Shown: piece by piece, positions 25,843-34,608 of the stretch
Layout: the number at the start of each line of letters is the position of its first letter
How positions within the stretch are numbered: the stretch's first letter is position 1
From: Prosthecodimorpha hirschii
GTDB taxonomy: Bacteria; Pseudomonadota; Alphaproteobacteria; Rhizobiales; Ancalomicrobiaceae
DNA: 64,000 nt
NCBI RefSeq assembly: GCF_001305515.1
Contig: NZ_LJYW01000001.1
Coordinates: 3,879,452-3,943,451, forward strand
Reading direction: 5' to 3'
The notes under the pieces: generated by a model
Told to the model about the DNA's origin: nothing
The model's database searches: none
What the model saw: the letters and a program-made list of their open reading frames with translations, nothing else
Program-made: the position numbers and the translations under genes

Positions 25843-27672
25843 ATGGCCGAATCCAAGACCACCGCCGCCCCCTCCGCGCTCAACGGCGCCTATCCGTTCA
25901 TCGACCACACCTTCGACGTGGTGGTGGTCGGGGCCGGCGGCGCGGGGCTGCGGGCCGTCACCGGCTGCTCCGAGGCCGGCCTCAAGACGGCCTGCATCAC
26001 CAAGGTCTTCCCGACCCGCTCGCACACCGTCGCCGCCCAGGGCGGCATCTCGGCCTCGCTCGGCAACATGGGCGAGGACGACTGGCGCTGGCACATGTAC
26101 GACACCGTCAAGGGCTCCGACTGGCTCGGCGACCAGGACGCGATCGAGTATCTGTGCCGCAACGCGCCGGATGCGGTCTACGAGCTCGAGCATTGGGGCG
26201 TGCCCTTCTCGCGCACCGAGGAAGGCAAGATCTACCAGCGGCCCTTCGGCGGCATGACCACCCATTTCGGCAAGGGCCGCGCCCAGCGCACCTGCGCCGC
26301 CGCCGACCGCACCGGCCACGCCATCCTGCACACGCTCTACGGACAGTCGCTGCGCTACTCGGCCGAGTTCTTCATCGAGTATTTCGCCATCGACCTGATC
26401 ATGGACGACGATGGCGCCTGCCGCGGCGTGATCGCACTGTGCATGGAAGACGGCACGCTGCACCGCTTCCGCTGCGCCAAGACCATCCTGGCGACCGGCG
26501 GCTACGGCCGCACCTATTTCTCCTGCACCTCCGCCCATACCTGCACGGGCGACGGCAACGCCATGGTGCTGCGCGCCGGCCTGCCGCTGCAGGACATGGA
26601 GTTCGTGCAGTTCCACCCGACCGGCATCTACGGCGCCGGCGTGCTGATCACCGAGGGCGCCCGCGGCGAGGGCGGCTACCTGACCAATTCCGAGGGCGAG
26701 CGCTTCATGGAGCGCTATGCCCCCTCGGCCAAGGATCTCGCCTCGCGTGACGTGGTCAGCCGCGCCATGACGATCGAAATCCGCGAGGGCCGCGGCGTCG
26801 GCAAGAACAAGGATCACATCCACCTGCACTTGAGCCATCTGGATCCCGCGATCCTGGCCGAGCGCCTGCCGGGCATCACGGAATCGGCGAAGATCTTCGC
26901 CGGCGTCGACCTGACCAAGGAGCCGATCCCGGTGCTGCCGACCGTCCACTACAACATGGGCGGCATCCCGACGAACTTCCACGGCGAGGTGCTGACCAAG
27001 AAGGGCGGCGATCCGGACTGCATCGTCCCGGGCCTCCTGGCGATCGGCGAGGCGGCCTGCGTGTCGGTCCACGGCGCCAACCGCCTCGGCTCCAACTCGC
27101 TGATCGACCTCGTCGTGTTCGGCCGCGCCGCCGGCCTGCGTTGCGCGGAGACGATCCGGCGCGGCGAGCGCCAGCCGGACCTGCCCAAGGGCGCCGGCGA
27201 CCTGGCGCTGTCGCGCCTCGACCGCTTCCGCTACGCCTCGGGCGGTACGCCTACGGCCGAGCTGCGGCTCAAGATGCAGCGCGTCATGCAGACCAACTGT
27301 GCGGTGTTCCGCACCGGCGACGTGCTGAGCGAAGGCCAGAAGCTGATCCACGACGTGTGGAGCGGCATCGGCGACGTGAAGGTCACCGACCGTTCGATGG
27401 TCTGGAATTCGGATCTGATCGAGACGCTCGAATTCGACAACCTGATCACCCAGGCGGTCGTGACCATGGACTCCGCCGCCAACCGCCAGGAAAGCCGCGG
27501 CGCCCATGCCCGCGAGGACTTTCCGGACCGCGACGACGCCAACTGGATGAAGCACACCCTCGCCTGGGCCAGCGACGACACCCGCAAGGTGACGCTCGAC
27601 TACCGCCCGGTGCATACCTACACGATGTCCAACGACATCGCCTATATCGAGCCGAAGGCGCGGGTCTACTGA
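25843..27672 (+). CDS. sdhA: Succinate dehydrogenase flavoprotein subunit
   Basis: Catalytic subunit of complex II, 609 residues, oxidising succinate to fumarate with covalently bound FAD. The FAD-binding fold is [16 protein letters not shown]; the FAD-linking His61 lies in [11 protein letters not shown]. Substrate-site stretches [33 protein letters not shown] and [14 protein letters not shown] are intact, as is the C-terminal NWMKHTLAW. Length is normal. A DUF3052 gene starts one base after its stop region and separates it from sdhB. Confidence 0.97.
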   Translation: MAESKTTAAPSALNGAYPFIDHTFDVVVVGAGGAGLRAVTGCSEAGLKTACITKVFPTRSHTVAAQGGISASLGNMGEDDWRWHMYDTVKGSDWLGDQDAIEYLCRNAPDAVYELEHWGVPFSRTEEGKIYQRPFGGMTTHFGKGRAQRTCAAADRTGHAILHTLYGQSLRYSAEFFIEYFAIDLIMDDDGACRGVIALCMEDGTLHRFRCAKTILATGGYGRTYFSCTSAHTCTGDGNAMVLRAGLPLQDMEFVQFHPTGIYGAGVLITEGARGEGGYLTNSEGERFMERYAPSAKDLASRDVVSRAMTIEIREGRGVGKNKDHIHLHLSHLDPAILAERLPGITESAKIFAGVDLTKEPIPVLPTVHYNMGGIPTNFHGEVLTKKGGDPDCIVPGLLAIGEAACVSVHGANRLGSNSLIDLVVFGRAAGLRCAETIRRGERQPDLPKGAGDLALSRLDRFRYASGGTPTAELRLKMQRVMQTNCAVFRTGDVLSEGQKLIHDVWSGIGDVKVTDRSMVWNSDLIETLEFDNLITQAVVTMDSAANRQESRGAHAREDFPDRDDANWMKHTLAWASDDTRKVTLDYRPVHTYTMSNDIAYIEPKARVY

Positions 27673-27673
27673 T

Positions 27674-28126
27674 GTGACCGGGGCGGGCTACTCGGGCACG
27701 CCTCTGCCGCGCAAGCTCGGGCTTGCGGACGGCCAGCAGGTGGCCTTCGTCGGCCTGCCCCCGGAACTTGAGGCGCTCGCCGCGGCGGCCTCCTTTGCCG
27801 GCATGATCCGGACGGAGGCCTGGGTGGGTTTCGGCCCGCCGGCCCGGCTGGATCTGATCCTCGGTTTCACCGCCCGGCGCGCCGATCTCGCGGCGGGTCT
27901 GGCGGGGATGATCGCGGCGATCAGGCCGGCCGGAATGATCTGGGTCGCCTGGCCCAAGAAGGCCGCGAAGGTGGCGACGGACGTGACCGAGGATGTGGTT
28001 CGCGACGTGGCGCTGCCCTTGGGGTTGGTGGATGTGAAGGTTTGCGCGGTCGACGCGATCTGGTCGGGCTTGAAGCTCGTGATCCGCAAGGATCTCCGCC
28101 GGACGCTCGGGGCGCAGGACGGTTGA
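27674..28126 (+). CDS. DUF3052-family protein inside the sdh operon
   Basis: A protein of 150 residues with the features of the DUF3052 family as I know it: an N-terminal [20 protein letters not shown], a middle part [19 protein letters not shown], and the C-terminal [20 protein letters not shown] followed by [20 protein letters not shown]. It lacks a signal peptide and membrane segments. The GTG start lies immediately after the sdhA stop and the gene ends 16 bases before sdhB, so it must be transcribed with complex II. The family has no known function; a role linked to complex II assembly or its regulation is possible but unproven. Confidence 0.8.
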   Translation: MTGAGYSGTPLPRKLGLADGQQVAFVGLPPELEALAAAASFAGMIRTEAWVGFGPPARLDLILGFTARRADLAAGLAGMIAAIRPAGMIWVAWPKKAAKVATDVTEDVVRDVALPLGLVDVKVCAVDAIWSGLKLVIRKDLRRTLGAQDG

Positions 28127-28142
28127 GGCGAAGGACGACACG

Positions 28143-28922
28143 ATGGTCGAGCTTGCACTGCCCAAGAACAGCCGCATGCAGCTGGGCAAGACCTGGCCGA
28201 AGCCGGCCAATGCGACGCGGCTGAAGGAATACCAGGTCTATCGCTGGAATCCGGATGACGGGCGCAATCCGCAGATCGACACCTTCTATGTCGATCTGGA
28301 CGATTGCGGGCCGATGATCCTGGACGGTCTGCTCTACATCAAGAACAAGATCGACCCGACGCTGACCTTCCGCCGCTCCTGCCGCGAAGGCATCTGCGGC
28401 TCCTGCGCGATGAATATCGACGGCCTCAACACGCTCGCCTGCACCAAAGGCATGGACGAGGTGAAGGGCGCCATCAAGATCTATCCGTTGCCGCATATGC
28501 CGGTGATCAAGGATCTGGTGCCGGATCTGACCAACTTCTACGCTCAGCACCGCTCGATCGAGCCCTGGCTGAAGACGGTGTCGGCGACGCCGCAGATCGA
28601 ATGGAAGCAGTCGCGCGAGGATCGCGAGAAGCTCGACGGTCTCTACGAGTGCATTCTGTGCGCCTCCTGCTCGACCTCCTGCCCGAGCTACTGGTGGAAC
28701 GGCGACCGCTATCTCGGTCCGGCAGTGCTGCTGCAGGCCTATCGCTGGCTGATCGACAGCCGCGACGAGGCGACCGGCGAGCGGCTCGACAATCTCGAGG
28801 ATCCGTTCCGCCTGTATCGCTGCCACACGATCATGAACTGCGCCAACACCTGCCCGAAGGGCCTGAACCCGGCCAAGGCGATCGCCGAGATCAAGAAGAT
28901 GATGGTCGAGCGGCGGGTCTGA
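28143..28922 (+). CDS. sdhB: Succinate dehydrogenase iron-sulphur subunit
   Basis: Electron-transfer subunit of complex II, 259 residues. The 2Fe-2S site is in [19 protein letters not shown] with the fourth cysteine in NTLACTK. The 4Fe-4S and 3Fe-4S sites use [12 protein letters not shown] and [37 protein letters not shown] is the typical link between the clusters. It connects SdhA to the membrane subunits. It closes the operon and a strong hairpin terminator follows 36 bases downstream. Confidence 0.97.
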   Translation: MVELALPKNSRMQLGKTWPKPANATRLKEYQVYRWNPDDGRNPQIDTFYVDLDDCGPMILDGLLYIKNKIDPTLTFRRSCREGICGSCAMNIDGLNTLACTKGMDEVKGAIKIYPLPHMPVIKDLVPDLTNFYAQHRSIEPWLKTVSATPQIEWKQSREDREKLDGLYECILCASCSTSCPSYWWNGDRYLGPAVLLQAYRWLIDSRDEATGERLDNLEDPFRLYRCHTIMNCANTCPKGLNPAKAIAEIKKMMVERRV

Positions 28923-28957
28923 CCCGCCGTCGCCTGCGCTGCCGGGATGTCGAGATG

Positions 28958-28993
28958 GCGGCCGTCACCGGAAGGTGGCGGCCGCATTCTTTC
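28958..28993 (+). terminator. Terminator of the sdh operon
   Basis: A 12-base-pair stem (28958-28969 with 28974-28985, one G-T wobble) closed by a GGAA tetraloop is followed by ATTCTTTC. It sits 36 bases after sdhB and fits an intrinsic terminator with a short T-rich tail. Confidence 0.7.
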
Positions 28994-29109
28994 AGGTGCC
29001 TCATTCTTTCAGCGGTCTGGAGAGCGTTCGCGCGCTTCTGCCGGATGCGGCCGGGTGGCCCATCGCCCATCCGCCTGCAGGATGGGCCATTCGATCCGCG
29101 GGCATGCGC

Positions 29110-29646
29110 CTACGCGGATCGGGCGGCGGTGCGGAAGGGGTTCCACCAGCGCGAGGACGGCGTTTCGCCAGTCTCATCACGGCTGCTGCCGTCGAGCGTG
29201 AGCTGGTAGGTCACCGTGCGCCGGCCGCCCTGCGAGCGGAAGCCGTGGCCGAGCGCGATGGCGCGCGTGGCCTCGTCGGTCGCCTCGATATCGATCCGGA
29301 TCGCGCCGACCCCGCGGCGGCGGGCCTCGGCGATCGCCGCGGCGGCGAGCTGCCGGCCGAGCCCGCGGCCGCGCCAGGGCTTCTCGATCGCCATGACCAG
29401 TTCGCCGGTGGCGCCGTCGTCGTCGACCTCGAGTTCGGCGGCGCCGCGCAGGGTGCCGTCGACGAAGACGCCGATCAGGCTGGTCCGCGAGACGATCATG
29501 TGCAGGCAGTGCGACAGGATGAAGTGATCGTCGACGCCGGCCGCGAAGCGCTGGGCGCGGGCCGGGCCGTCGAGGCGCATCATGTGGTCGAGATAGGCCT
29601 CGAGTTCGGAGGCGCAGAGAAGCCGTACGAGGATGTCTTCACTCAT
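29110..29646 (-). CDS. GNAT-family acetyltransferase
   Basis: A protein of 178 residues with a Gcn5-related acetyltransferase fold. The acetyl-CoA binding loop is EKPWRGRGLGRQLAAAAIAEARRRG, followed by the beta-strand VGAIRIDIEATDEATRAIALGHGF. The N-terminal LDHMMRLDGPARAQRFAAGVDDHF resembles the corresponding region of the second GNAT gene at 30009-30584 (LLRLDPISRHQRFAMGASDDF), so the two are probably paralogues of one subfamily. Substrate unknown. Transcribed leftwards toward the sdh terminator. Confidence 0.8.
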   Translation of the reverse strand: MSEDILVRLLCASELEAYLDHMMRLDGPARAQRFAAGVDDHFILSHCLHMIVSRTSLIGVFVDGTLRGAAELEVDDDGATGELVMAIEKPWRGRGLGRQLAAAAIAEARRRGVGAIRIDIEATDEATRAIALGHGFRSQGGRRTVTYQLTLDGSSRDETGETPSSRWWNPFRTAARSA

Positions 29647-30008
29647 GTCCGGGTCCCGCGCGTGCTCGAACTGGCTCGTCGTCGGCGCCCGTGCGAAACG
29701 ATTCGCCCGCCTCGTGCCGGTGCGCCGAAGGCCGGCGGCGATCCCGTCCCCGCGCCGGCCATGCGACGCAGGAAGACCGGATCGCCCGCCTTCGAGTCAA
29801 TTTCGGCGAAAGGGGTGAACCATTCGTTAACCGCGTCCGGAATGCCGAGGCCGTTCAGCGGCTTGAGATCCCGGACCGGTACCGATCACAGCAACGGCCC
29901 AGGATGCCGACGCACCGGGCCGTTGACGTGCCGCGAATGTCTCATGGGCGGCAGAGGCATGAGAAATCCGCGTGTCGAATGCCGACGATCATTCCATGAC
30001 CGTCGGTA
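29647..30008. other. Gene-free stretch between the two GNAT genes
   Basis: About 360 bases with no supported gene. The open frames present are short and GC-driven. It should hold the promoter of the leftward GNAT gene at 29110-29646. No clear signal was recognised. Confidence 0.4.
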
Positions 30009-30584
30009 TCAGGCCCGCGTCGGCGCCACCATGCGACGCTGCAGGTCGAAGATGGCGGTGGTCCAGCCATGGGCGTCGGCGACGGCTTCCCGGAAATAGC
30101 TGCCCGGGGTCGGGCCGTCCGGCAGCACGAGGCCGACGACGTCGCCGGATTCGAACTCCAGTTCCGCACCGAACCGGCGGGCGAGGCGCTGCATGTGCCG
30201 GTTCGAGGCGAGGCAGTTCATGTAGACGCGCCGGATGCGCCGGTTGCGGGCGGCGAGCAGCGTCTTTTCCATCAGCGCGGAGCCGACGCCCTTGAGCTGC
30301 CAGTCGGCCTCCACGCTGAAGGCCGCTTCGGCTTCCTTGGCATTCTGCGGCAGGCCGCGCAATTCGCCGGCGCCGACCAGCCGATCGTCCGCGAACCAGC
30401 CGTGAATCAGCGTGTCTAGGTTGAAGCTCGTCTCCGCATAGCGGATGACGAAGTCGTCGGACGCCCCCATCGCGAAGCGCTGGTGGCGGGAGATCGGGTC
30501 GAGACGCAAAAGATGGTCCCGAAAGGCGCCGCGGTCGGCGAGCCAGAGCTTGCGCACTGTGCCCCCGTCGGTGATCGTTTTCAT
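30009..30584 (-). CDS. GNAT-family acetyltransferase, paralogue of its neighbour
   Basis: A protein of 191 residues with an acetyl-CoA binding loop SVEADWQLKGVGSALMEKTLLAARNR and a following RRVYMNCLASNRHMQRLARRFGAELEF. The N-terminal block LRLDPISRHQRFAMGASDDFV matches the neighbouring GNAT protein. Two ATG codons at 30590 and 30584 are possible; 30584 has GAGGA at the better distance of seven bases. Substrate unknown. A perfect 17-base palindrome lies about 150 bases upstream and may regulate it. Confidence 0.8.
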   Translation of the reverse strand: MKTITDGGTVRKLWLADRGAFRDHLLRLDPISRHQRFAMGASDDFVIRYAETSFNLDTLIHGWFADDRLVGAGELRGLPQNAKEAEAAFSVEADWQLKGVGSALMEKTLLAARNRRIRRVYMNCLASNRHMQRLARRFGAELEFESGDVVGLVLPDGPTPGSYFREAVADAHGWTTAIFDLQRRMVAPTRA

Positions 30585-31082
30585 TGTCATGTCCTCGCGC
30601 GCCCGGCTTGCGACGGCCGGGTGGCCCGGTTGGGATTCGACCCGTCTGGTCCACCGGCCCGATACGGGTTCTGCGGCGGCGGGTCGGCGGCGATCCGCGG
30701 CCTGTTCCGGCAACGGAGGGCGTCCCTCATGGTCTATATTGCACTGCAATATGGGGCGGCTCTATGGCAAATCCAACCCCTCTTGGCATCGCTGCCATCA
30801 CGAATTGGCGCAGCGGACGTGCCGGTGCCGCCGCGGACCCCCGCCGGCCGGTCTGCGGCGGCGACCGGCCCCGGCGTGGCGCAACCTCGAGGATCGGGCG
30901 TGGAATCGGCGCCCGTCGGGCCGGGATTCGGCCGGGCATCGAAAAATAGCCATCAACGCCGTTCAGACACGGGCGGAACGCCGGTCCGCGGCGGATTTCC
31001 GGTCGCCTTGACACGGCCGGATGCGGTAATGCTGACAACGCGACGAATCGGTTCGGTCGCGACGGGGATCGGAGCAAGAGAC
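30585..31082. other. Divergent intergenic region before the omp19-like gene
   Basis: About 500 bases between the leftward GNAT gene and the rightward lipoprotein gene. Apart from the 17-base palindrome at 30736-30752 no element was recognised and no gene is supported. Confidence 0.4.
30736..30752. promoter_or_regulatory. Perfect 17-base palindrome, probable operator
   Basis: ATATTGCA-C-TGCAATAT is perfectly symmetric about base 30744. The core TTGCACTGCAA resembles the TTGCA/TGCAA sites I associate with PhaR/AniA-type regulators of polyhydroxybutyrate metabolism in alphaproteobacteria; that link is from memory. A related string, CTGCACTGCAA, lies at 24713-24723. Confidence 0.45.
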
Positions 31083-31649
31083 ATGACGGGACGCCACGCG
31101 GCCGTGCTGGCGCTGGTCGCCACCACCATGCTGGCCGGCTGTGGCCGATTGGGGATGTCGGATATGGGAGGGCCGGCGCCGGCTGCCCAATACGAGCCAC
31201 TGCCCGCCGCACCGACCAAGCCGGTCACCCAAGGCTCGCTCCAGCCGCTGCCGCCGGTTCCCGGACAGCCGGGCCCGGGCATGGCCGGCGACATGCCGCC
31301 GCCGGGCGCGCCCGGACCCGTGGCGGCCGTCGATCCCGGCCCGCCGCCCTCGCCCGAAAAGGCGCCGCCGATCGGTCGCACCGAGGTCCTCGGGGCCTGG
31401 AAGATCGCGTCGGGGACCGACAGTTGCCAGCTCTTCATGACGCTGACCACGTGGTCCGGTGGCTATCGCGCCAACACCCGCGGCTGCACCTCGCCGCAGT
31501 TGCAGCGGATCTCCGCCTGGGATCTGAGCGGCAAGCAGGTTGCCCTGAAGGGGGCGGACGGCTCCATCGTGGCGACGCTCTACGGCGCCGGACCGGAGCG
31601 TTTCTCGGGCCAGACCAGCGAGCGGCTCCCGGTCAGCGTTTCGCGCTGA
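31083..31649 (+). CDS. omp19: Omp19-like lipoprotein, AprI/Inh protease-inhibitor family
   Basis: An outer-membrane lipoprotein of 188 residues. The lipobox is TTMLAGCGRLG, with the lipidated cysteine near residue 19. A long Pro/Ala/Gly-rich linker follows (about 30-100). The C-terminal domain, with LGAWKIASGTDSCQLF, SGGYRANTRGC, ISAWDLSGKQVALKGADGS and VATLYGAGPERFSGQTSE, lines up with Brucella Omp19, including the ending VSR where Omp19 has LSR. Omp19 inhibits proteases and belongs to the bacterial Inh family; the same role is plausible here. The last codons are the first copy of a 32-base tandem repeat. Confidence 0.8.
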   Translation: MTGRHAAVLALVATTMLAGCGRLGMSDMGGPAPAAQYEPLPAAPTKPVTQGSLQPLPPVPGQPGPGMAGDMPPPGAPGPVAAVDPGPPPSPEKAPPIGRTEVLGAWKIASGTDSCQLFMTLTTWSGGYRANTRGCTSPQLQRISAWDLSGKQVALKGADGSIVATLYGAGPERFSGQTSERLPVSVSR

Positions 31650-31826
31650 CCCAGGAGAGGGTGCTCAGCGTCTCGCGCTGACCCAGGAGAGAGTGATCAG
31701 CGTCTCGCGCTGACCCAGGACAGAGAGGTCAGCGTCTGGCGCTGACTCCGGACAAGGGATCTCAGCGTCTGGCGCTGGCCCCAGCGAAGACCTTCGGCGT
31801 CTCGCGTGCCCGACCGGGTGTTCTTG
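31634..31826. repeat. 32-base tandem repeat overlapping the omp19 stop codon
   Basis: Five clear copies start at 31634, 31666, 31698, 31730 and 31763, with a degenerate sixth at 31795 and traces of a seventh. The period is 32 bases (33 once). Each begins with CAGCGTCTCGCGCTG, a small hairpin with CAGCG/CGCTG arms and a 5-base loop, followed by CCCAGGA or a variant. The first copy contains the last five sense codons and the stop of the lipoprotein gene, so the array seems to have grown out of the gene's 3' end. Copies are contiguous with no spacers, so it is not a CRISPR array. Confidence 0.85.
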
Positions 31827-32067
31827 AGCATTTCGCGCCGACCCGCGAAGGCACCTGCGGCGGATCGCACAGGGTCTGAGGCCCGTGGGCGCGCCACGAC
31901 GGCTCCCGGCCGCGGTCCTGTCGTGCCGCAGCGTCGCTTGCGGTCGCCCGGGAAGCGAACCGTCGCGGCCTTGTTCCGCTGCACGACAGCGCCGGTGATG
32001 GGCCATGCGCCGGCTTGACCCCGTCGGCAGCGTCGGCGACCTTGCGGGCTCGCAAGGAACCCCCACC

Positions 32068-32466
32068 ATGGCCACCATGCCGCTTCTCGCCGACGATCAG
32101 ATGAGCCCTGAGGCCAGGGCGGTGATCGACGACATCCGCGCGACCCGGAAGACCGATTTCATCAACAATTTCTGGCGTGCGCTGGCCAACGATCCGGCCC
32201 TGCTGAAGCGCACCTGGGAGAGCCTCAAGGCGGTGATGGGCCCCGGTCAGCTCGACCCGAAGGTCAAGGAACTGATCTATATCGCGGTCTCGGTCGCGCA
32301 ATCCTGCGAATACTGCATCCATTCCCACACCGCTGCGGCGCGGGCCAAGGGCGTGAGCGATCAGGAACTGATGGAACTCTTCGCCGTGATCGGCATGGCG
32401 GCCGAGACCAATCGGCTGGTCACGGCCATGCAGGTCCCGGTGGACGAGATTTTCAAGGTCGGCTGA
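32068..32466 (+). CDS. Carboxymuconolactone decarboxylase / AhpD-like protein
   Basis: A helical protein of 132 residues with the AhpD-like redox motif SCEYCIHSHT (Cys80, Cys83, His87). In AhpD this pair reduces peroxiredoxin-linked adaptors and decomposes hydroperoxides; other family members are decarboxylases. LDPKVKELIYIAVSVAQ before the motif is typical. The ATG at 32068 has AAGGA upstream and starts MATMPLLADDQ; an upstream extension to 32005 is not supported. A glycosyltransferase-like gene follows after 63 bases, without clear functional connection. Confidence 0.85.
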   Translation: MATMPLLADDQMSPEARAVIDDIRATRKTDFINNFWRALANDPALLKRTWESLKAVMGPGQLDPKVKELIYIAVSVAQSCEYCIHSHTAAARAKGVSDQELMELFAVIGMAAETNRLVTAMQVPVDEIFKVG

Positions 32467-32529
32467 TGCCGGCGGAAGGTGGGGCGGGGGCGTCTTCGGC
32501 CCGATGCGCCAAGGCGGACACGGAGCGCG

Positions 32530-34026
32530 ATGACCAGCGTCGGATTGCGGGATACCAAGAGCGCGCCGGCGCCAGGCGGATCGAAGCCTTCCGGCGCGTT
32601 GCCGAAATGGCTGGAATGGCAGGGGCAGGGTGTATCCTCCGGCTGGCGCTTCCTGGTCCACCAGCGCGACGGCCTGGGCGCGCGGCTCAGCAGCCTGATC
32701 AATGCCCTCGCGCTGGCGCGACGGGCCGGCGGGACGGTTGAACTGGACTGGCCGCCGATGACGGCCGGCGACCCGGACACCCATGCCATGGGGCCGGTCA
32801 CCGAGATTTTCGCACCGGCCTTCTTGGAGCGGCACCGCGGTCCGGGCGCACCGAAAGGCCTGTCGGGGGTCGCCGAACTCGGCGCGGTCCGGGATGCGAT
32901 CCAGTCCGGCCGGGCGCCGCCGCAGGGTGTCGTCGCGGTGCGGGCGCATTGGCGGCCGATCGGACATGAACTGCCGCAGTTCTGGACCGCCCAGGAATAC
33001 CGCGCGCTCTGCCGGGCGGCGTTCGACGCCATCGAATTCGTCCCCGCGCTCGAGGCCGCGCGCCGCAAGGCCGCGGCCTTGCCGCTGCCGGCGAGAGCCG
33101 TCGGGGTGCATCTGCGGGCCGGCGACGTGATCTACGGCGACTACCGGACGGATGCCCGTATGGTCACCAAGGCGATCTCCTATCCGGTCGCCGAGGCGAT
33201 CGTGGTGCAAGAGCGGGCCGCCCGTCACGCGGTCATCCTGTTCGGGGAAGATCGGGCCTTCATGTCCCATCTCGCGAAGCGCCATGCGGCGAGACCCATC
33301 TCCGACACGGTCGACCTCGCGGGGATGTCGAAACTGGAGCGGGCCATCTTCGAGATCACCCTGATGACGCGCCTGCACCGCCTTCATGCCGGCCAGAGCG
33401 CCTTTGCCGGGACGGCCGCGCTGGCAGGACCCGTGCAGCTGGCGCCGTCAAACGGCGGCCTCGAACCGGACGAGATCGTCTCGCTGATCCGGACGCGGCT
33501 CGCCGCCGAGGCGGCGGCGCGCGAGGTCGCGATATCCGGCCGGCAGACGGCCTTTGCCTGCCGCGTCGCCCTGCGTTTCGACCGGCTCTCGACGGCGGCG
33601 AAGCTCGAGCCGGGCGAGCGGCTCGCCCTGATCGACCTGGCGCTCCGCCACGATGCCTTCAACGCCCGTCTGCACATCGTCCGGGCCGCGCATGGCTACG
33701 CCGAGGCCGATCCGGAGGCCGCCGATGCCGCCCTGGCGCAGGCGGCCGTCGTGGCGCCGTCGAAGGAGCTCCGGGTCATATTCCGGGACGCGATCCAGGG
33801 TCAGGGCGATGCCGCAGGGCCGGACCTGCGCGCCGGGCTGGAGGCTGCGGCGGCCGCCGGCAGGCCGATGGCGGCCTTCGTCCTGGCCGTGCTCGACACC
33901 GAAAAGGATCGCGTCCTGGCCGCATCGCGGGCGCAGGTCTATCTGGCCGGCCGGCCGGCGCATCTCGCCTGCCTGGACCCTCACGTCGGCGCTCTTGCCG
34001 GGACCGGTCAGGCTCCGGTCGAGTGA
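32530..34026 (+). CDS. Fucosyltransferase-like protein with helical C-terminal region
   Basis: A protein of 498 residues. The N-terminal part resembles GT-B fucosyltransferases of the NodZ/GT11/GT23 kind: WRFLVHQRDGLGARLSSLINALALA near 39-63, and the HxRxGD-like motif VGVHLRAGDVIYGDY near 192-205, which binds the GDP-sugar in those enzymes. VILFGEDRAFM and MSKLERAIFEITLM follow as expected for the second half. From about 330 on the protein is Ala-rich and helical, possibly TPR-like repeats. No signal peptide. The likely role is transfer of a sugar in cell-surface or nodulation-type glycan synthesis, but donor and acceptor are unknown. GGAG lies five bases before the ATG. Confidence 0.6.
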   Translation: MTSVGLRDTKSAPAPGGSKPSGALPKWLEWQGQGVSSGWRFLVHQRDGLGARLSSLINALALARRAGGTVELDWPPMTAGDPDTHAMGPVTEIFAPAFLERHRGPGAPKGLSGVAELGAVRDAIQSGRAPPQGVVAVRAHWRPIGHELPQFWTAQEYRALCRAAFDAIEFVPALEAARRKAAALPLPARAVGVHLRAGDVIYGDYRTDARMVTKAISYPVAEAIVVQERAARHAVILFGEDRAFMSHLAKRHAARPISDTVDLAGMSKLERAIFEITLMTRLHRLHAGQSAFAGTAALAGPVQLAPSNGGLEPDEIVSLIRTRLAAEAAAREVAISGRQTAFACRVALRFDRLSTAAKLEPGERLALIDLALRHDAFNARLHIVRAAHGYAEADPEAADAALAQAAVVAPSKELRVIFRDAIQGQGDAAGPDLRAGLEAAAAAGRPMAAFVLAVLDTEKDRVLAASRAQVYLAGRPAHLACLDPHVGALAGTGQAPVE

Positions 34027-34050
34027 TCGCGGCCCAGGCCGACGGGCCGA

Positions 34051-34425
34051 CTATTGTTGGGTCGCGGCGCCTTCGGACAGGGCCTTCTCGGCAGCCTGTC
34101 GGTGCTCGTCGCGGATATGGCCCGTGACCATGCCGATCGCCGTGATCAGCACGGTGGCATCGTCGGTGAAGCCGACCAGAGGCAGGAAGTCCGGCAGGAG
34201 ATCGGCCGGCATCACGAAATAGGCGAGGGCGCCGAGCAGCGTCAGGCGGACCCGCCGCGGCGTCGTCGGATCGAGCGCGCAATAATAGGCGGCGACCAGA
34301 TCGGTCGAGAACGGGATGGCGCGGGCCGCGCGGCGCAGGGACGCCCAGAAGCCGGCCCGGACCTTCGCCTCGCGCTCGTCTTCCGGCCCGACGATTTCGG
34401 GGTCGAGAAAGATGCGCTGGTCCAT
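34051..34425 (-). CDS. DUF1232 (YkvA-type) membrane protein
   Basis: A protein of 124 residues. The DUF1232 core is RVRLTLLGALAYFVMPADLL followed by PDFLPLVGFTDDATVL, which contains the family's P-D-x-I/L-PDxxPxxGxxDD pattern and one membrane segment. Function is unknown. The start at MDQRIFLDPEIVG is chosen because upstream codons to 34596 are low-complexity. It converges with the glycosyltransferase-like gene. Confidence 0.85.
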   Translation of the reverse strand: MDQRIFLDPEIVGPEDEREAKVRAGFWASLRRAARAIPFSTDLVAAYYCALDPTTPRRVRLTLLGALAYFVMPADLLPDFLPLVGFTDDATVLITAIGMVTGHIRDEHRQAAEKALSEGAATQQ

Positions 34426-34608
34426 GGTTCTGGCGAACTCCCGATGGGCCGGCCCTGCATACGGTCCGGCGAGGTTGCGACCTGACAAGACGGCGGACGC
34501 GGAATGGTTCCGCCGGCATGCGGAAGGGATCCGCCGGCATGGCGAGATCGCAGCCGGCCACGAACCTTGAAATCGTGACGCCGGGGATAAATTCAAGATC
34601 GCGCGGGT

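Noticed and set aside
31634..31826. Possible CRISPR array
   Set aside because: The 32-base units are contiguous with no spacers between them, they decay gradually, and no cas gene is in the window.
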